Shown here: positions 1-9,238 of the stretch, piece after piece | Numbering within the stretch: the stretch's first letter is position 1 | How the letters are laid out: each line of letters starts with the position of its first letter | Assembly (NCBI GenBank): GCA_052085365.1 | Contig: JBQDFP010000002.1 | Coordinates: 1 to 64,000 of the forward strand | Reading direction: 5' to 3' | DNA from: Canibacter sp052085365 | GTDB taxonomy: Bacteria > Actinomycetota > Actinomycetes > Actinomycetales > Microbacteriaceae | Length of the DNA: 64,000 nucleotides | Notes under the pieces: model-generated | Told to the model about the DNA's origin: nothing | The model's input: only the letters and a program-made list of their open reading frames with translations | Databases searched by the model: none | Program-made: the position numbers and the translations under genes

Positions 1-1
1 G

Positions 2-86
2 TGGTGGCGAGTGAGGGATTCGAACCCCCGAAGTCGTCGACAGCTGATTTACAGTCAGATCCCTTTGGCCGCTTGGGTAACTCGCC
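2..86 (-). tRNA. tRNA-Tyr (GTA anticodon), CCA encoded
   Basis: Read on the minus strand this is an 85-nt class II tRNA. The 5' acceptor strand GGCGAGT pairs with ACTCGCC next to an encoded CCA end. The anticodon loop CTGTAAA gives anticodon GTA, there is a long variable arm typical of bacterial tRNA-Tyr, and the T arm contains GGTTCGAATCC. The gene lies 62 bp beyond the end of the PutA-like gene on the same strand. Confidence 0.95.
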
Positions 87-148
87 AGGTGCTATACCAA
101 AGACCGAGTTTACTAGACGAAATCCGTCGAAGGCAAATGCAACGCTCG

Positions 149-3100
149 TTAGCGTCCAATCTCACGTAGCCACTGGGCGAGATCTGGCATATTGGCTCCC
201 ATTCCATACCGGTGTGCGCGAATCGAAACGGACTGTTCGCGCAGCAGAGTGAGAAGCTCCACTGGGCCGGCCATGGTCACTGGTTCAGCCCAGAGCGCAG
301 TACGATCGAGTCCGCCCATCCATTCAGCGACGCGAACCCGGTCGCCGCCGATCAGACGCACCCGTTCGGCAGTGGTAGATCCGACTTTCGGGCCGGTTAA
401 GGCGATTCGTTCGAGCCAATCGTCGTCACGTTCAACGGTGACGGCTATGCCCTGTTTTTGCAGAAAATCAAGCACTGACACTGGCAGTCCGAGGCCGCTT
501 GAGAGCTCTATCGGTGAGCGGACGAGCAGGCCGGCAGAAAGCACACGCAGAAGCTCGTCAAGCGCGGCATCTTCTGCGACTCGGACGTGGGTGCTAACCG
601 GCCAGTAACGCAGAAGGTTGTGTTCGACACTTAAGCCGATAGAGTCTCGGGCGACGCCGAGCTGGGTGCGCCACGTGAGTGCGTCAGCCAACGCAGCACG
701 ACGCACACGGTCGAATTCTTCGTAACCGAGTGAGTCTTGTGCGAGCTCAATGAGCAGCTGGACTTCGGGTTCGAGCCCGCGCAGGTGCAATGTGGAACTC
801 TGTGTACCCTGTCGGACTTTCCAGGACCCTAAAGTGACCAGTTGGTGCGGGCCGCCCATAAGCGGGGCGACTCCGAAACCATTCCAGCTGCCACCCGGGA
901 GTCGTTCGATAAGCGCGTTTGTTGTGGGTCGGTTGACCGTCAGCGACGCTGCTTTCGTGCGATCGAGCCAAGGAATAATTTCGGCAGAATCCCATGAGAA
1001 GAGCGCTGCTGTTGAACCGGAACCAATCACGGTCTGAGCCGCAAACGCGTCATGCATGGAATGAACGTTGACGATGCCGATGACGGGCATGCCGACGCAG
1101 TCGTTCCAAAACGTAGCATCACGTTTGATTCCTAGTCGCACACCGGGTGACCAAAGCAGGCCGTCTTCGTCGAGTTTTCGGGGAACTACGAGCCACTCTT
1201 CGCCCGGAGCCAGTTCAGTAAGTGCCCGAAGCCCGGCCTCGCCCGGGGGCTCAGGCAGCGGAGCGACATTGAGGCTGAGTGGATCTTGGGCGAGACGTCC
1301 GGTTTCTTCTGGTGGTGTGGGGACGTCAACATCACCGTCAACTCTGCTTGCACCGATAGCGCCGGCGAACGATTCAAAGAATTCCTCTGAAGGCTCTTCG
1401 TCATAGCTATGTATGGCGGTGTCCCCTGCGCGAAGTGCTCTCACCGCGTCAGCGAGAAGACTCTTGAACCGGTCTGATCGTCGGGTGACGAGCACAGCGT
1501 TAATACCCCGTAGGCTCGTGCCAGCACCCGTGAATGCGGACTGCACGATTGCTTCAACTGCGGCTTCGTAGTCGGCGCTGGCGGTAACCAGTGCGGTTCC
1601 GACGCCATAGAAGTGGCTTTCGACGCGAATGTCGGGTCGGGATTGCACCACTCGGGTGGCGAGTTCGCGGTCGCCGAGTGTAATTGCACGGTCAACCCGT
1701 TCGTCGTGTGAGATCTCACCCACCTCGACTCCGGTGATGAATTGCAGTGTTCCATCTGGCAGTCCTGCTGCGGTCCATTCTTCCTGCACGACGGTGAGGA
1801 GAGGGGCGAGCGATGAGGGACCGGTGATAATGACGGCGGATCCTGCAGCAAGCGCAGCAAGGGCAGACTCGAGCACGATGGGAGAGAGTGTTGAATCACT
1901 TGCTGCCACGAGCGCGAGGCGGTCTGGGGTGAAGGTTGCGCCTCTGACCCCTTCGAGGCTTTCAGCGAGTTGTGCGAGGTAGCGGCCCGCGTCAATAACA
2001 TGGTTGACGGCTGCGTCAATCGTTTCGGCCGGCGCACCATGGGTGGCTGCGAAGGCAGCCGTGAGGCGGTCTCGTGCAGCAACAGAGGTGAGCGCGATGC
2101 GGCGCAGCACGCGCCCGCGGGCGCTGTGTGAGGACCCGGTCCAGCTCTGTGCAGCAGCAAGCGCGTTAGTAATCGTAGTTTCTGGAGCAGCCGGTGCGGG
2201 CTGCGCCTGTCGCAGGTGCTCTGAATACTGCAGTTGGCGTACAAACCACTGCCTATTTTCGGGCCGTGTCGGGTCGGTAACCGGTTCGTTCGCGAAACCG
2301 GATTCACTAATAATCGGCACCGCTTTTGGTTCTGTCGCTAACTCGATTTCACCGGTGTCAGTGTTTCGGTTGAGGCTGAGCACAGCTGCGGTCAGTCCAC
2401 CAGTTTCGCGCATGTCCGGATGGTCAGGTGCGCGGTAGAACAACGCGCTGTCGCGCTCGCTCGGGTCCCATTCGCGACCCCGGTCTTGAGTGCGGAAGGG
2501 GCCCGGTGTACTCTCAGATGCGAGCGAGCACACCTCCTCAAGCGTTGCTAACTCGTCATAGCGGTTCTCGGGCGACGCTAAGTATTCCGTATCGAGCATA
2601 TGCTGCCGGTTGAGTGCGGAATCGCTATCAGCTGCCTCTGCTGCAATCGCGACAATGCGGGGCACAACAGCGCCAAATTCGTCAGGTGACACGAGGGGGA
2701 GCGAGGTGCGAACTTCCACGTCATGCGCGCGAAGTGCGTGTGCGAGTTCATCAGAAACCCCGCTGCGCAGCTCAACCACGATGTTTTCAGAGATTTCGAG
2801 TGCGGCCGCCACCAGATAGGGTGAATCGCTTGCGATAACCGGCCGCACACCCGGTGCGCCAGCCGCCTGCGCGAGCAGCCGCAGCAGTGCAGCATCTCGC
2901 TCCACTCGTGAACCAAGGACGGGCACGGGCAAGCCATTCATAATCGACGTAATGGTTTCAGCACCGACTGTGCTCGCGGTGGTCAGGCGCACCTCCACAG
3001 GTGAGGCACCCTCGTGTTCCCGCTTGGCGGCATGAACGAGCACGCGGTTGAGTAGCTCAACAGATTCGGGTGCTTCGGCAGGAAGCGTGATGCCTACATG

Positions 3101-3832
3101 TGCGTTGTCGAGTTGCTCATTGGGCAGCGCGCCAAGGAACGCGGTTACCGCTGCGCGCAGGTCCTCATATCGTGTCACATTGAGCGTGACGGAGGCATCG
3201 CCGGCTAGATTGACAAGGATCTCCGCGAGCCGTTCAGTGCGGTCGTCTAGATCCCAGGTCGGACCACCAGCGACACGGCTCGGGTCAACCGCCAGATATT
3301 CCACTTCCGGCATCTTTGCGAGCGCGCGCAATCTTGCGAGTTCTTTGACGGCCGCTCGCGGACCCATCACGGCGCTTCCGTCGAGTTCAAGCACGGGGTT
3401 TGCAGATGCGCGAAGCGCTTCTTGTAGTCCCGAAATGTCGGATGTCTTTTTTGCATCGCTCGGCAGGGTCGCCACGCATACGAGATGTGCGATCCGCCCA
3501 CGAACCCAACGTTTCGCGAGTGGAATCACGGCCCACGGCAGGCCCAGTGCGGCAATACTTCCCGCGCGTAACGCAAAACGGTCGCGAGTTGATAGGCCGT
3601 CGGGAAGGTCATGTGAGAGACGTCGCAGGCCGAGCGCCGAAATAAAAGCATCGTCTGAAGCTGCAACAAGTTCAAGAAGTTCTCGCGCAAAGCCGAGACC
3701 GCCTGCCTCTGAACGGGCGCCCTCGATCAGGTCATGCGCGGAAGAATTGTCGAGGGGTGTTGCTTGCAGCCAGCGCTCGACTCGGTCGTTGGCGCGTGTA
3801 GCGAGCGAACCCCATGAATCCTGCGTTGGCAT
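149..3832 (-). CDS. PutA-like protein (proline dehydrogenase / P5C dehydrogenase fold), catalytically degenerate
   Basis: This 1227-aa protein has the length and layout of actinobacterial bifunctional PutA: a helical N-terminus, a PRODH-like barrel at about residues 130-410 and an aldehyde-dehydrogenase-like part at about 550-1000. PutA normally oxidises proline to glutamate. Key signatures are missing here. The PRODH substrate motif RLVKGA reads RLTTAS at about 282-287. In the ALDH part the active-site stretch, normally SAFSSAGQRCSA, reads SAFTGAGTSLRG at about 765-776, so the nucleophilic Cys is Leu. The canonical NFP and E-GGK motifs are not recognisable. The frame is intact, so this looks like a maintained pseudoenzyme or a strongly diverged paralogue rather than a decaying gene. 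An active PutA would have to lie elsewhere. Family assignment is firm; function is unknown. Confidence 0.75.
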   Translation of the reverse strand: MPTQDSWGSLATRANDRVERWLQATPLDNSSAHDLIEGARSEAGGLGFARELLELVAASDDAFISALGLRRLSHDLPDGLSTRDRFALRAGSIAALGLPWAVIPLAKRWVRGRIAHLVCVATLPSDAKKTSDISGLQEALRASANPVLELDGSAVMGPRAAVKELARLRALAKMPEVEYLAVDPSRVAGGPTWDLDDRTERLAEILVNLAGDASVTLNVTRYEDLRAAVTAFLGALPNEQLDNAHVGITLPAEAPESVELLNRVLVHAAKREHEGASPVEVRLTTASTVGAETITSIMNGLPVPVLGSRVERDAALLRLLAQAAGAPGVRPVIASDSPYLVAAALEISENIVVELRSGVSDELAHALRAHDVEVRTSLPLVSPDEFGAVVPRIVAIAAEAADSDSALNRQHMLDTEYLASPENRYDELATLEEVCSLASESTPGPFRTQDRGREWDPSERDSALFYRAPDHPDMRETGGLTAAVLSLNRNTDTGEIELATEPKAVPIISESGFANEPVTDPTRPENRQWFVRQLQYSEHLRQAQPAPAAPETTITNALAAAQSWTGSSHSARGRVLRRIALTSVAARDRLTAAFAATHGAPAETIDAAVNHVIDAGRYLAQLAESLEGVRGATFTPDRLALVAASDSTLSPIVLESALAALAAGSAVIITGPSSLAPLLTVVQEEWTAAGLPDGTLQFITGVEVGEISHDERVDRAITLGDRELATRVVQSRPDIRVESHFYGVGTALVTASADYEAAVEAIVQSAFTGAGTSLRGINAVLVTRRSDRFKSLLADAVRALRAGDTAIHSYDEEPSEEFFESFAGAIGASRVDGDVDVPTPPEETGRLAQDPLSLNVAPLPEPPGEAGLRALTELAPGEEWLVVPRKLDEDGLLWSPGVRLGIKRDATFWNDCVGMPVIGIVNVHSMHDAFAAQTVIGSGSTAALFSWDSAEIIPWLDRTKAASLTVNRPTTNALIERLPGGSWNGFGVAPLMGGPHQLVTLGSWKVRQGTQSSTLHLRGLEPEVQLLIELAQDSLGYEEFDRVRRAALADALTWRTQLGVARDSIGLSVEHNLLRYWPVSTHVRVAEDAALDELLRVLSAGLLVRSPIELSSGLGLPVSVLDFLQKQGIAVTVERDDDWLERIALTGPKVGSTTAERVRLIGGDRVRVAEWMGGLDRTALWAEPVTMAGPVELLTLLREQSVSIRAHRYGMGANMPDLAQWLREIGR

Positions 3833-3899
3833 ATTTTCACCCTAGAGCGCATGCCTGTGTTGAGCGGTGCGACTCGCTCAAAAACTGCTGGGATTTCGC

Positions 3900-4691
3900 C
3901 TAACCGAGTAAGGCACGGTCGTCAAAGGTTGCGCCCTTGATCTTGGAGAACTCGCCTAACAGGTCGTCGACGGTGAGGCTCTTTTTCCGCTCGGCATCTG
4001 CCGAAAACACGATCTTGCCCTCATGCATCATGACGATACGGTTCCCTAGACGCAGAGCCTGTTGCATGTTGTGCGTCACCATCAGCGTGGTGAGCTTGCC
4101 CTGGGCAACAATTTTGTCGGTGAGTTCAGTGACAAGCTCGGCTCGTTGCGGGTCGAGCGCTGCAGTGTGCTCATCAAGCAATAAAATTCGCGGTTCGGTA
4201 AACCCGGCCATCAGCAGTGAGAGTGCCTGACGCTGACCACCAGAAAGCAGCCCCACTTTTGCGGTGAGGCGATCTTCGAGCCCGAGCTCGAGCGTTGCCA
4301 GGTCAGTGCGGAACCGTTCCCGGCGAACTTTGGTGAGGCCGCGGCCGAGACCGCGAGACAGGCCGCGCCGTAGCGCGAGCGAAAGGTTTTGCTCAATCGT
4401 AAGATTTGGGGCTGTTCCCGCCATGGGATCCTGGAAGACGCGACCAATGTACTTTGCGCGCTGAAACTCTTTCATACGCGTGACATTCTTACCGTCTATT
4501 TCAATCCGGCCAGAGTCCACGGCGTAGCGACCCGAGAGTGCGTTCAACAGCGTGGACTTGCCTGCGCCATTGGAGCCGATCACGGTGACGAAATCGCCCT
4601 CTTGCAGTTTGAGGTCGACACCCACGAGTGCGCGCCGTTCATTGACGGTACCCGCAAAGAACGTTTTTGAGATGTCGTTCATATGCAGCAT
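3900..4691 (-). CDS. ABC transporter ATP-binding protein (TrpXYZ-like / ABC.X4 family)
   Basis: This is the ATPase of an importer whose binding protein belongs to the 'ABC sub bind' family (TrpX-like). The 263-aa protein has Walker A GSNGAGKST at about 39-47, the signature LSGGQRQ, and Walker B LLLDEHTAALD, in which His replaces the usual Pro. It is the last gene of a minus-strand operon in the order binding protein, permease, ATPase. Its ATG lies 2 nt after the permease stop and an AAGG ribosome site overlaps the permease end. Relatives are annotated as putative tryptophan/tyrosine importers, but the substrate cannot be read from the sequence. Confidence 0.85.
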   Translation of the reverse strand: MLHMNDISKTFFAGTVNERRALVGVDLKLQEGDFVTVIGSNGAGKSTLLNALSGRYAVDSGRIEIDGKNVTRMKEFQRAKYIGRVFQDPMAGTAPNLTIEQNLSLALRRGLSRGLGRGLTKVRRERFRTDLATLELGLEDRLTAKVGLLSGGQRQALSLLMAGFTEPRILLLDEHTAALDPQRAELVTELTDKIVAQGKLTTLMVTHNMQQALRLGNRIVMMHEGKIVFSADAERKKSLTVDDLLGEFSKIKGATFDDRALLG

Positions 4692-4693
4692 GA

Positions 4694-5617
4694 TTACGCC
4701 TTCCCTGGCTCTTTGAGTGCGACCGAGCGCCCAGACCTGCGTATTGACGGGAACTTCTTGAGAAAGCCCCAGCGTGGCAGCAACAGTGCCAGCAGTACCA
4801 GAATCGCAGTAATTGCGCGCATATCGTTGGGGTTCAGGCCCGCCTTAAGCGCCAAGAAAATAATGAATCGGTACAGCACCGCACCGACCACAACTGCGAG
4901 CGTTGCCTGCCAAATGAAGCGCTGACCGATCAGCGCTTGGCCCAGAATCACCGAGGCGAGGCCGACAAGAATTAGGCCAATACCCATACTGATATCGGCA
5001 AAACCCTGGTACTGCGCGATCAGTGCACCGCATGCGGCAACGAAACCGTTCGAAAGTGCGAGGGTGAGGACTTTACTCAAGTTCGTGTTTACACCGAAGC
5101 TACGAATCATAGGTTCGTTATCACCGGTCGCTTGAATCGACAGACCCATGTTGGTTGACAAAAACCAATCGACCACAAGTTTCAACAACAGGACCGAGAC
5201 TGCGAACACGCCAATGCTGATCCACGAACCCATAAAACCGGTTGCGCCGGGCCCCGCCTCACGCAGCGGAGTAAACACAGTCTCTTGACGCAGCAGTGGC
5301 AAGTTCGCTTTGCCCATGATGCGAAGGTTGACTGACCACAGCGCGATCATTGTGAGGATACCTGCGAGGAGGCCATCGATTTTGCCGTAGGCATGCAGCA
5401 CACCGGTGATGGCTCCCGCAATGAGCCCTGCAACACCACCCGCAAGCGTGGCAATAACAGGGTTTACCTCTTGCAAAATAAGTGCACCCGCGACTGCGGC
5501 ACCAGTGGTGAAACTTCCGTCAACGGTGAGGTCGGGGAAGTTCAACACACGGAAAGTGAGATACACACCCAACGCCATCACACCGTAGATGATGCCGATC
5601 TCGAGTGCTCCGATCAT
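4694..5617 (-). CDS. ABC transporter permease (TrpY-like, branched-chain-type fold)
   Basis: This 307-aa integral membrane protein has about eight hydrophobic segments and matches the permease family paired with TrpX-like binding proteins. It would form the homodimeric channel of the importer. The N-terminus reads straight into a membrane segment (MIGALEIGIIYGVMALGVYL). A basic tail (RRSGRS) precedes the stop. It lies 53 bp downstream of the binding-protein gene across a stable stem-loop, which probably sets the lower expression of permease and ATPase relative to the binding protein. Confidence 0.85.
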   Translation of the reverse strand: MIGALEIGIIYGVMALGVYLTFRVLNFPDLTVDGSFTTGAAVAGALILQEVNPVIATLAGGVAGLIAGAITGVLHAYGKIDGLLAGILTMIALWSVNLRIMGKANLPLLRQETVFTPLREAGPGATGFMGSWISIGVFAVSVLLLKLVVDWFLSTNMGLSIQATGDNEPMIRSFGVNTNLSKVLTLALSNGFVAACGALIAQYQGFADISMGIGLILVGLASVILGQALIGQRFIWQATLAVVVGAVLYRFIIFLALKAGLNPNDMRAITAILVLLALLLPRWGFLKKFPSIRRSGRSVALKEPGKA

Positions 5618-5636
5618 GCGGAATCCTTACGTTTCT

Positions 5637-5663
5637 CCGGGTGCGAGCCGTGCCCGCACCCGG
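5637..5663 (-). terminator. stem-loop between binding protein and permease genes
   Basis: CCGGGTGCG and CGCACCCGG form a perfect 9-bp stem around a 9-nt loop. No T-run follows on the transcribed (minus) strand. It is therefore best read as an intra-operon attenuator or mRNA 3'-end stabiliser behind the binding-protein gene rather than a full terminator. Confidence 0.55.
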
Positions 5664-5670
5664 AAGTGGT

Positions 5671-6651
5671 TTATTCGACCGTTTCTGCCTGATCCAGAAT
5701 TTCGGCAGGGATTTCAACACCCTGTCGTTCTGCTGCGCCAGGGTTCACGACGTATGTGAATTCTTTCGCAGATTCGACGGGCATTTCTGCCGGATCAGCA
5801 CCTTCTTCAAGAATCTTGATTGCCATTTCGCCGGTCTGGTAGCCGAGCTTGGTGTAGTCGATGCCGAGCGTTGCGACAGCGCCACCCTCAACGGTGCCCG
5901 ACTCAGCGCCAATAACAGGAATCTGCTTCTGCTCTGCAACGCTAATCAGTGACGCAATACCCGCAACAACCATGTTGTCGGTGGGAACGTAGATCGCATC
6001 AACATCACCGAGGGCTTCAACAGCCTGCTGAATGTCGTTCGCGGTCGTTACGGTCTGAGTCTCGATCGAGAGATCGAGATCGCTGCCGGCTTCTTCTGCG
6101 GCTTTCACCTGGACTTCTGAGTTTACTTCGCCAGACGAATATACGATGCCGACGGTCTTTGCGTCAGGAACGAGTTCTTTCAGCAGCTCCATCTGGTCGG
6201 GGATCGAAGCGAGGTCGCTCGTGCCGGTAACGTTTCCGCCCGGTGCCTCCACTGAATCAACGAGTTCGGCCGCCACAGGGTCGGTCACCGCTGAGAACAA
6301 CACCGGAATGTCGGTGATCGCTTGAGCGCTTGCCTGAGCAGCTGGGGTTGCGATCGCGAAGACGAGATCTAGATCGCTTGAGGCGAAGTTTTGCGCAATG
6401 CTCACTGCAGTGCCCTGCTCGCCGTTCGCGTTCTGTTCGTCAAAGGTGACGTTGTCATAGCCTGCGTCAGCGAAGGCTTCTTTGAATCCCTCAGCGGTTG
6501 CATCGAGTGCGGGGTGCTGGACGAGTTGGTTGATTCCGATTTCGAGGCTTTCGCTGCTATCTTCAGCGGCGCAGCCGGCAAGCACGAGCGCTGATGCTGC
6601 GGTCGCGCCGACAATGGCGAGAGCGCGGCGGCGCAGAGAAGTGGTTGTCAT
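5671..6651 (-). CDS. ABC transporter substrate-binding lipoprotein (TrpX-like)
   Basis: This 326-aa solute-binding protein is of the 'ABC sub bind' family. It has a twin-Arg-rich N-terminus (TTTSLRRRA), a hydrophobic stretch and a lipobox LVLAGC, so it should be anchored to the outer face of the membrane. The body shows the two-lobe periplasmic-binding pattern (IGINQLVQHPALDA near the start, NMVVAGIASLI in the C lobe). The start chosen is ATG 6651, which has AAGGA 9 nt upstream. An upstream in-frame ATG at 6702 lacks a ribosome site and would bury the signal peptide. This is the first gene of the three-gene importer. The ligand is unknown; relatives are called Trp/Tyr binding. Confidence 0.85.
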   Translation of the reverse strand: MTTTSLRRRALAIVGATAASALVLAGCAAEDSSESLEIGINQLVQHPALDATAEGFKEAFADAGYDNVTFDEQNANGEQGTAVSIAQNFASSDLDLVFAIATPAAQASAQAITDIPVLFSAVTDPVAAELVDSVEAPGGNVTGTSDLASIPDQMELLKELVPDAKTVGIVYSSGEVNSEVQVKAAEEAGSDLDLSIETQTVTTANDIQQAVEALGDVDAIYVPTDNMVVAGIASLISVAEQKQIPVIGAESGTVEGGAVATLGIDYTKLGYQTGEMAIKILEEGADPAEMPVESAKEFTYVVNPGAAERQGVEIPAEILDQAETVE

Positions 6652-6758
6652 AGGTGTGGTCCTTATCTTGCGGGGCTCCCCGCAATACGCAATGAGAGGC
6701 ATCGCCCCTAAAAAGCGACACCTCTATCTAGCGTAACCGTAAATCAAGCTACAGACGA

Positions 6759-6776
6759 CACTCTGAGACCAGAGTG
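6759..6776. other. small hairpin in intergenic region
   Basis: CACTCTG-AGAC-CAGAGTG is a perfect 7-bp stem with a 4-nt loop, directly behind the PEBP gene and upstream of the ABC binding-protein gene. It has no T-tract, so termination is uncertain. It could equally be a protein-binding palindrome. Confidence 0.3.
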
Positions 6777-6780
6777 ATAT

Positions 6781-7335
6781 CTAATCTGCGCCACCGAATT
6801 CGCCAGTCGCGACCAGCAGGCCTCGGGCAATCACGTGCTCACGCATCATAAAACCAAGAACCGCGGGCGTTGCTTCGGGGTCAATATCAATGCGTTCGGT
6901 GTCGAGCGCGTGTACGACAAACCAGTAGTGATGCACGCCGGTTCCCTCGGGCGGGGCTGCTCCGGTGAATGCTGGGTCGCGTGTTTCGTTCGGCATCGTG
7001 ATCGCGCCTTCGGGCAACAGACCCTGAGCCGGGTCACCGGCGCCAGCTTCGAGACTCGTCACGCTTGCTGGAATATTGGCGACCGCCCAGTGCCAAAAGC
7101 CTGAGCCAGTGGGAGCGTCAGGGTCGAAACAGGTGACCACGAAACTTCTCGTTTCAGTGGGGAAGTCAGCCCAGCTCAGCTGCGGGGAACGGTTGCCACC
7201 ATCAGGAGTGTTGTAGATTTCTGCAGGCAGTGGTTCACCGTGCTGAATCTCGGTGCTGGTAACGGTGAAACCAGGCTTCTCAGGCATGCCCTCGTAGGGG
7301 TTGAGCGGGCCAAGGTTGATGTCATCGTTGGTCAT
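6781..7335 (-). CDS. YbhB/YbcL family Raf-kinase-inhibitor-like (PEBP) protein
   Basis: This 184-aa cytosolic protein is of the phosphatidylethanolamine-binding family. The ligand-pocket signature appears as DPDAPTGSGFWHW at about 80-92, with GVHHYWFVVHALD further on, as in bacterial YbhB. The bacterial family has no established enzymatic role. The start is ATG 7335, preceded by GGAGG; a longer in-frame start at 7380 has no ribosome site. It is a single gene, divergent from the FadR-type regulator. Confidence 0.9.
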   Translation of the reverse strand: MTNDDINLGPLNPYEGMPEKPGFTVTSTEIQHGEPLPAEIYNTPDGGNRSPQLSWADFPTETRSFVVTCFDPDAPTGSGFWHWAVANIPASVTSLEAGAGDPAQGLLPEGAITMPNETRDPAFTGAAPPEGTGVHHYWFVVHALDTERIDIDPEATPAVLGFMMREHVIARGLLVATGEFGGAD

Positions 7336-7501
7336 CTGGGCCTCCTTCGTGAGTCTTGATCTTGAGCGTAGCGTGCGCATCTGTCAATGGCCAGAGCAGC
7401 AACGGTGACGCCCAGAATCGGTCACTATACTGGCGGCTATACGTATCGGCACGGACTGTGGATCAAGGACGACCGCAGAAGATCCAGAGACGAGGCTCAA
7501 C

Positions 7502-8296
7502 ATGGCAACGACGGGTTCAGAACGCGCACGAATGACGCTGTCTTATTTGCGGCGCAAAATTACCACCGGTGAGTGGGCTGTCGGTGAACGCATTCCAATT
7601 GAACCGGAACTCGCTGACCAGGCTGGCGTCGGTCGCTCAACTGTGCGCGAAGCGGTTCGCTCGCTTGCGAGCATGGGCATGCTCGAAACACTGCCGGGCA
7701 GGGGAACTTTCGTGCGTTCGTCAACGCCAACGAGCGCGCTTTTGAACGAGTTCATGAATGCGTTCACGCTCGAAGAAATACTCAGTTACCGTCGTGCCCT
7801 CGAGATTGAGGCAGCGCAGCAGGCGTCAATGCATCGCACCGAAGAAGACCTGGTGGCGCTCGCCGCTGCGGTGATTGAAGAAGAGGGATGCAACCGGTGT
7901 CCGATCGCGACTGCGGGTCGCTCGAACCCGGCGTTTGAGAGTAAATTTCACAGTCTGTTGTTTGATGCGGCAAAGAACCGTTTGCTCGCAGCGCTCTACG
8001 CCGGAACGAATGAGCAGCTGCGCAGTCCGCAACACCGCGGCAAACTCGCGAATGTTGCGACCGCACGCGAGATGCAACGAGATCACGAGCTGGTGCTTGA
8101 CGCGATACGTCGCCGTGACTTTATTGATGCGGTGCATTCGATGGCGAACCACGTTGATCATGATGTGGTGATAGTAAATAAAGATCAAGAAGTGATGCCG
8201 ACGCTTGCTCGCACTCCTGAGCAGCAGCAACGCATTGACGAACAATCACGTGAAATGTATTCACAGGTCGAAGACGAGTACACCGCGAACGTCTAA
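7502..8296 (+). CDS. FadR-subfamily GntR transcriptional regulator (FCD domain)
   Basis: This 264-aa regulator has an N-terminal winged helix at about 10-75 (VGRSTVREAVRSLASMGML is the recognition region, then GRGTFVR). A C-terminal all-helical FCD effector domain contains the usual FHSLLFDAAKNRLL pattern. FCD proteins bind small organic acids, often through a metal. It is divergent from the PEBP gene and 14 bp upstream of the SPFH gene, possibly co-transcribed with it. The target is unknown. The 166-bp divergent intergenic region contains TATACT and TACGTA elements that may be promoter or operator, but no site is convincing. Confidence 0.88.
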   Translation: MATTGSERARMTLSYLRRKITTGEWAVGERIPIEPELADQAGVGRSTVREAVRSLASMGMLETLPGRGTFVRSSTPTSALLNEFMNAFTLEEILSYRRALEIEAAQQASMHRTEEDLVALAAAVIEEEGCNRCPIATAGRSNPAFESKFHSLLFDAAKNRLLAALYAGTNEQLRSPQHRGKLANVATAREMQRDHELVLDAIRRRDFIDAVHSMANHVDHDVVIVNKDQEVMPTLARTPEQQQRIDEQSREMYSQVEDEYTANV

Positions 8297-8310
8297 TCAT
8301 TGGAGAAGTT

Positions 8311-9237
8311 TTGGGAATCGGACTGACCGCAATTGTCGTAGCTGTCGTCGTGCTGGCTTTGCTGGCATTTGGCAGACTACGCACGAGCATGATCTTCACA
8401 GTGCACACGCAGGAAATGATTATTGTTGAACGATTCGGCAAATTCCGTCGTGCAGCAGGGCCGGGCTTGAACTTTAAAGCACCGTTCATTGACAGTATTA
8501 CTAAACCAATTTCATTGCGGATCCAGCAGCTTGAAGTAAACATCGAGTCAAAAACTAAAGACAACGTGTTTGTGACGGTGCCAGTCGCGGTCCAGTACGT
8601 GATTCGTGAAAACCAGGTTGTTGATGCGTACTATCGTTTGTCTGACCCTGAGGGGCAGATCCGGTCATATGTTTTCGACACGGTTCGTTCAGCGCTTTCG
8701 GGGCTCGATCTTGATGCGGCGTTTGAATCGAAGGACGATATTGCGCGCAACGTTGAAGAGACGCTTTCGCAGCGAATGAAAGAGTTCGGTTTCAATATCG
8801 TGAATACGCTGGTCACAGATATTTCGCCCGATCAACGGGTGCGTGACTCAATGAACTCGATTAACGCGGCCCAGCGTGACCGCGTGGCTGCTCAGTCGCT
8901 TGCTGAGGCCGACAAAATTAAGCGAGTCACCCAGGCTGAAGCTGAGGCGGAGTCGCGGCGACTGCAGGGTGAGGGTGTTGCCGCCCAGCGTAAAGCGATT
9001 GCAGTTGGTATTGCTGAGCAGTACGAAATGCTCAAACGTGTCGGTATCGAAGAGAGTGCTGAACAGTTATTGCTGATGAACCAGTACTTTGACACGTTGC
9101 AGGATGTCGCGCGTCACGGCAAGTCAAATGTGTTGCTGATGCCGTCGAGCCCCGGCGCAGTGAGCAGTATTGCCGAAGAGATCCGCAACGCGATGCTGCA
9201 GGCTCAGGCTGCTGAGCCGACGTTTGGTGAGGGGTGA
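8311..9237 (+). CDS. SPFH/Band 7 (stomatin/prohibitin-like) membrane protein
   Basis: This 308-aa protein has one N-terminal membrane helix (GLTAIVVAVVVLALLAFG). The SPFH domain follows at about 25-200, with the typical EMIIVERFGKFRR and GLNFKAPFID beginnings. A Glu/Ala-rich coiled coil (RVTQAEAEAESRRLQGEG) precedes the C-terminus. Such proteins form oligomeric scaffolds in membranes (QmcA/HflK type). The start is TTG 8311 with TGGAG 6 nt upstream. No NfeD-type partner gene is adjacent. Its stop lies 2 bp from the convergent iolR-like gene. Confidence 0.9.
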   Translation: MGIGLTAIVVAVVVLALLAFGRLRTSMIFTVHTQEMIIVERFGKFRRAAGPGLNFKAPFIDSITKPISLRIQQLEVNIESKTKDNVFVTVPVAVQYVIRENQVVDAYYRLSDPEGQIRSYVFDTVRSALSGLDLDAAFESKDDIARNVEETLSQRMKEFGFNIVNTLVTDISPDQRVRDSMNSINAAQRDRVAAQSLAEADKIKRVTQAEAEAESRRLQGEGVAAQRKAIAVGIAEQYEMLKRVGIEESAEQLLLMNQYFDTLQDVARHGKSNVLLMPSSPGAVSSIAEEIRNAMLQAQAAEPTFGEG

Positions 9238-9238
9238 G

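Noticed and set aside
3860..3881. TTGAGCG-N8-CGCTCAA hairpin between the ABC ATPase and the PutA-like gene
   Set aside because: It has no T-run on either strand and only seven base pairs, so it is not called a terminator.
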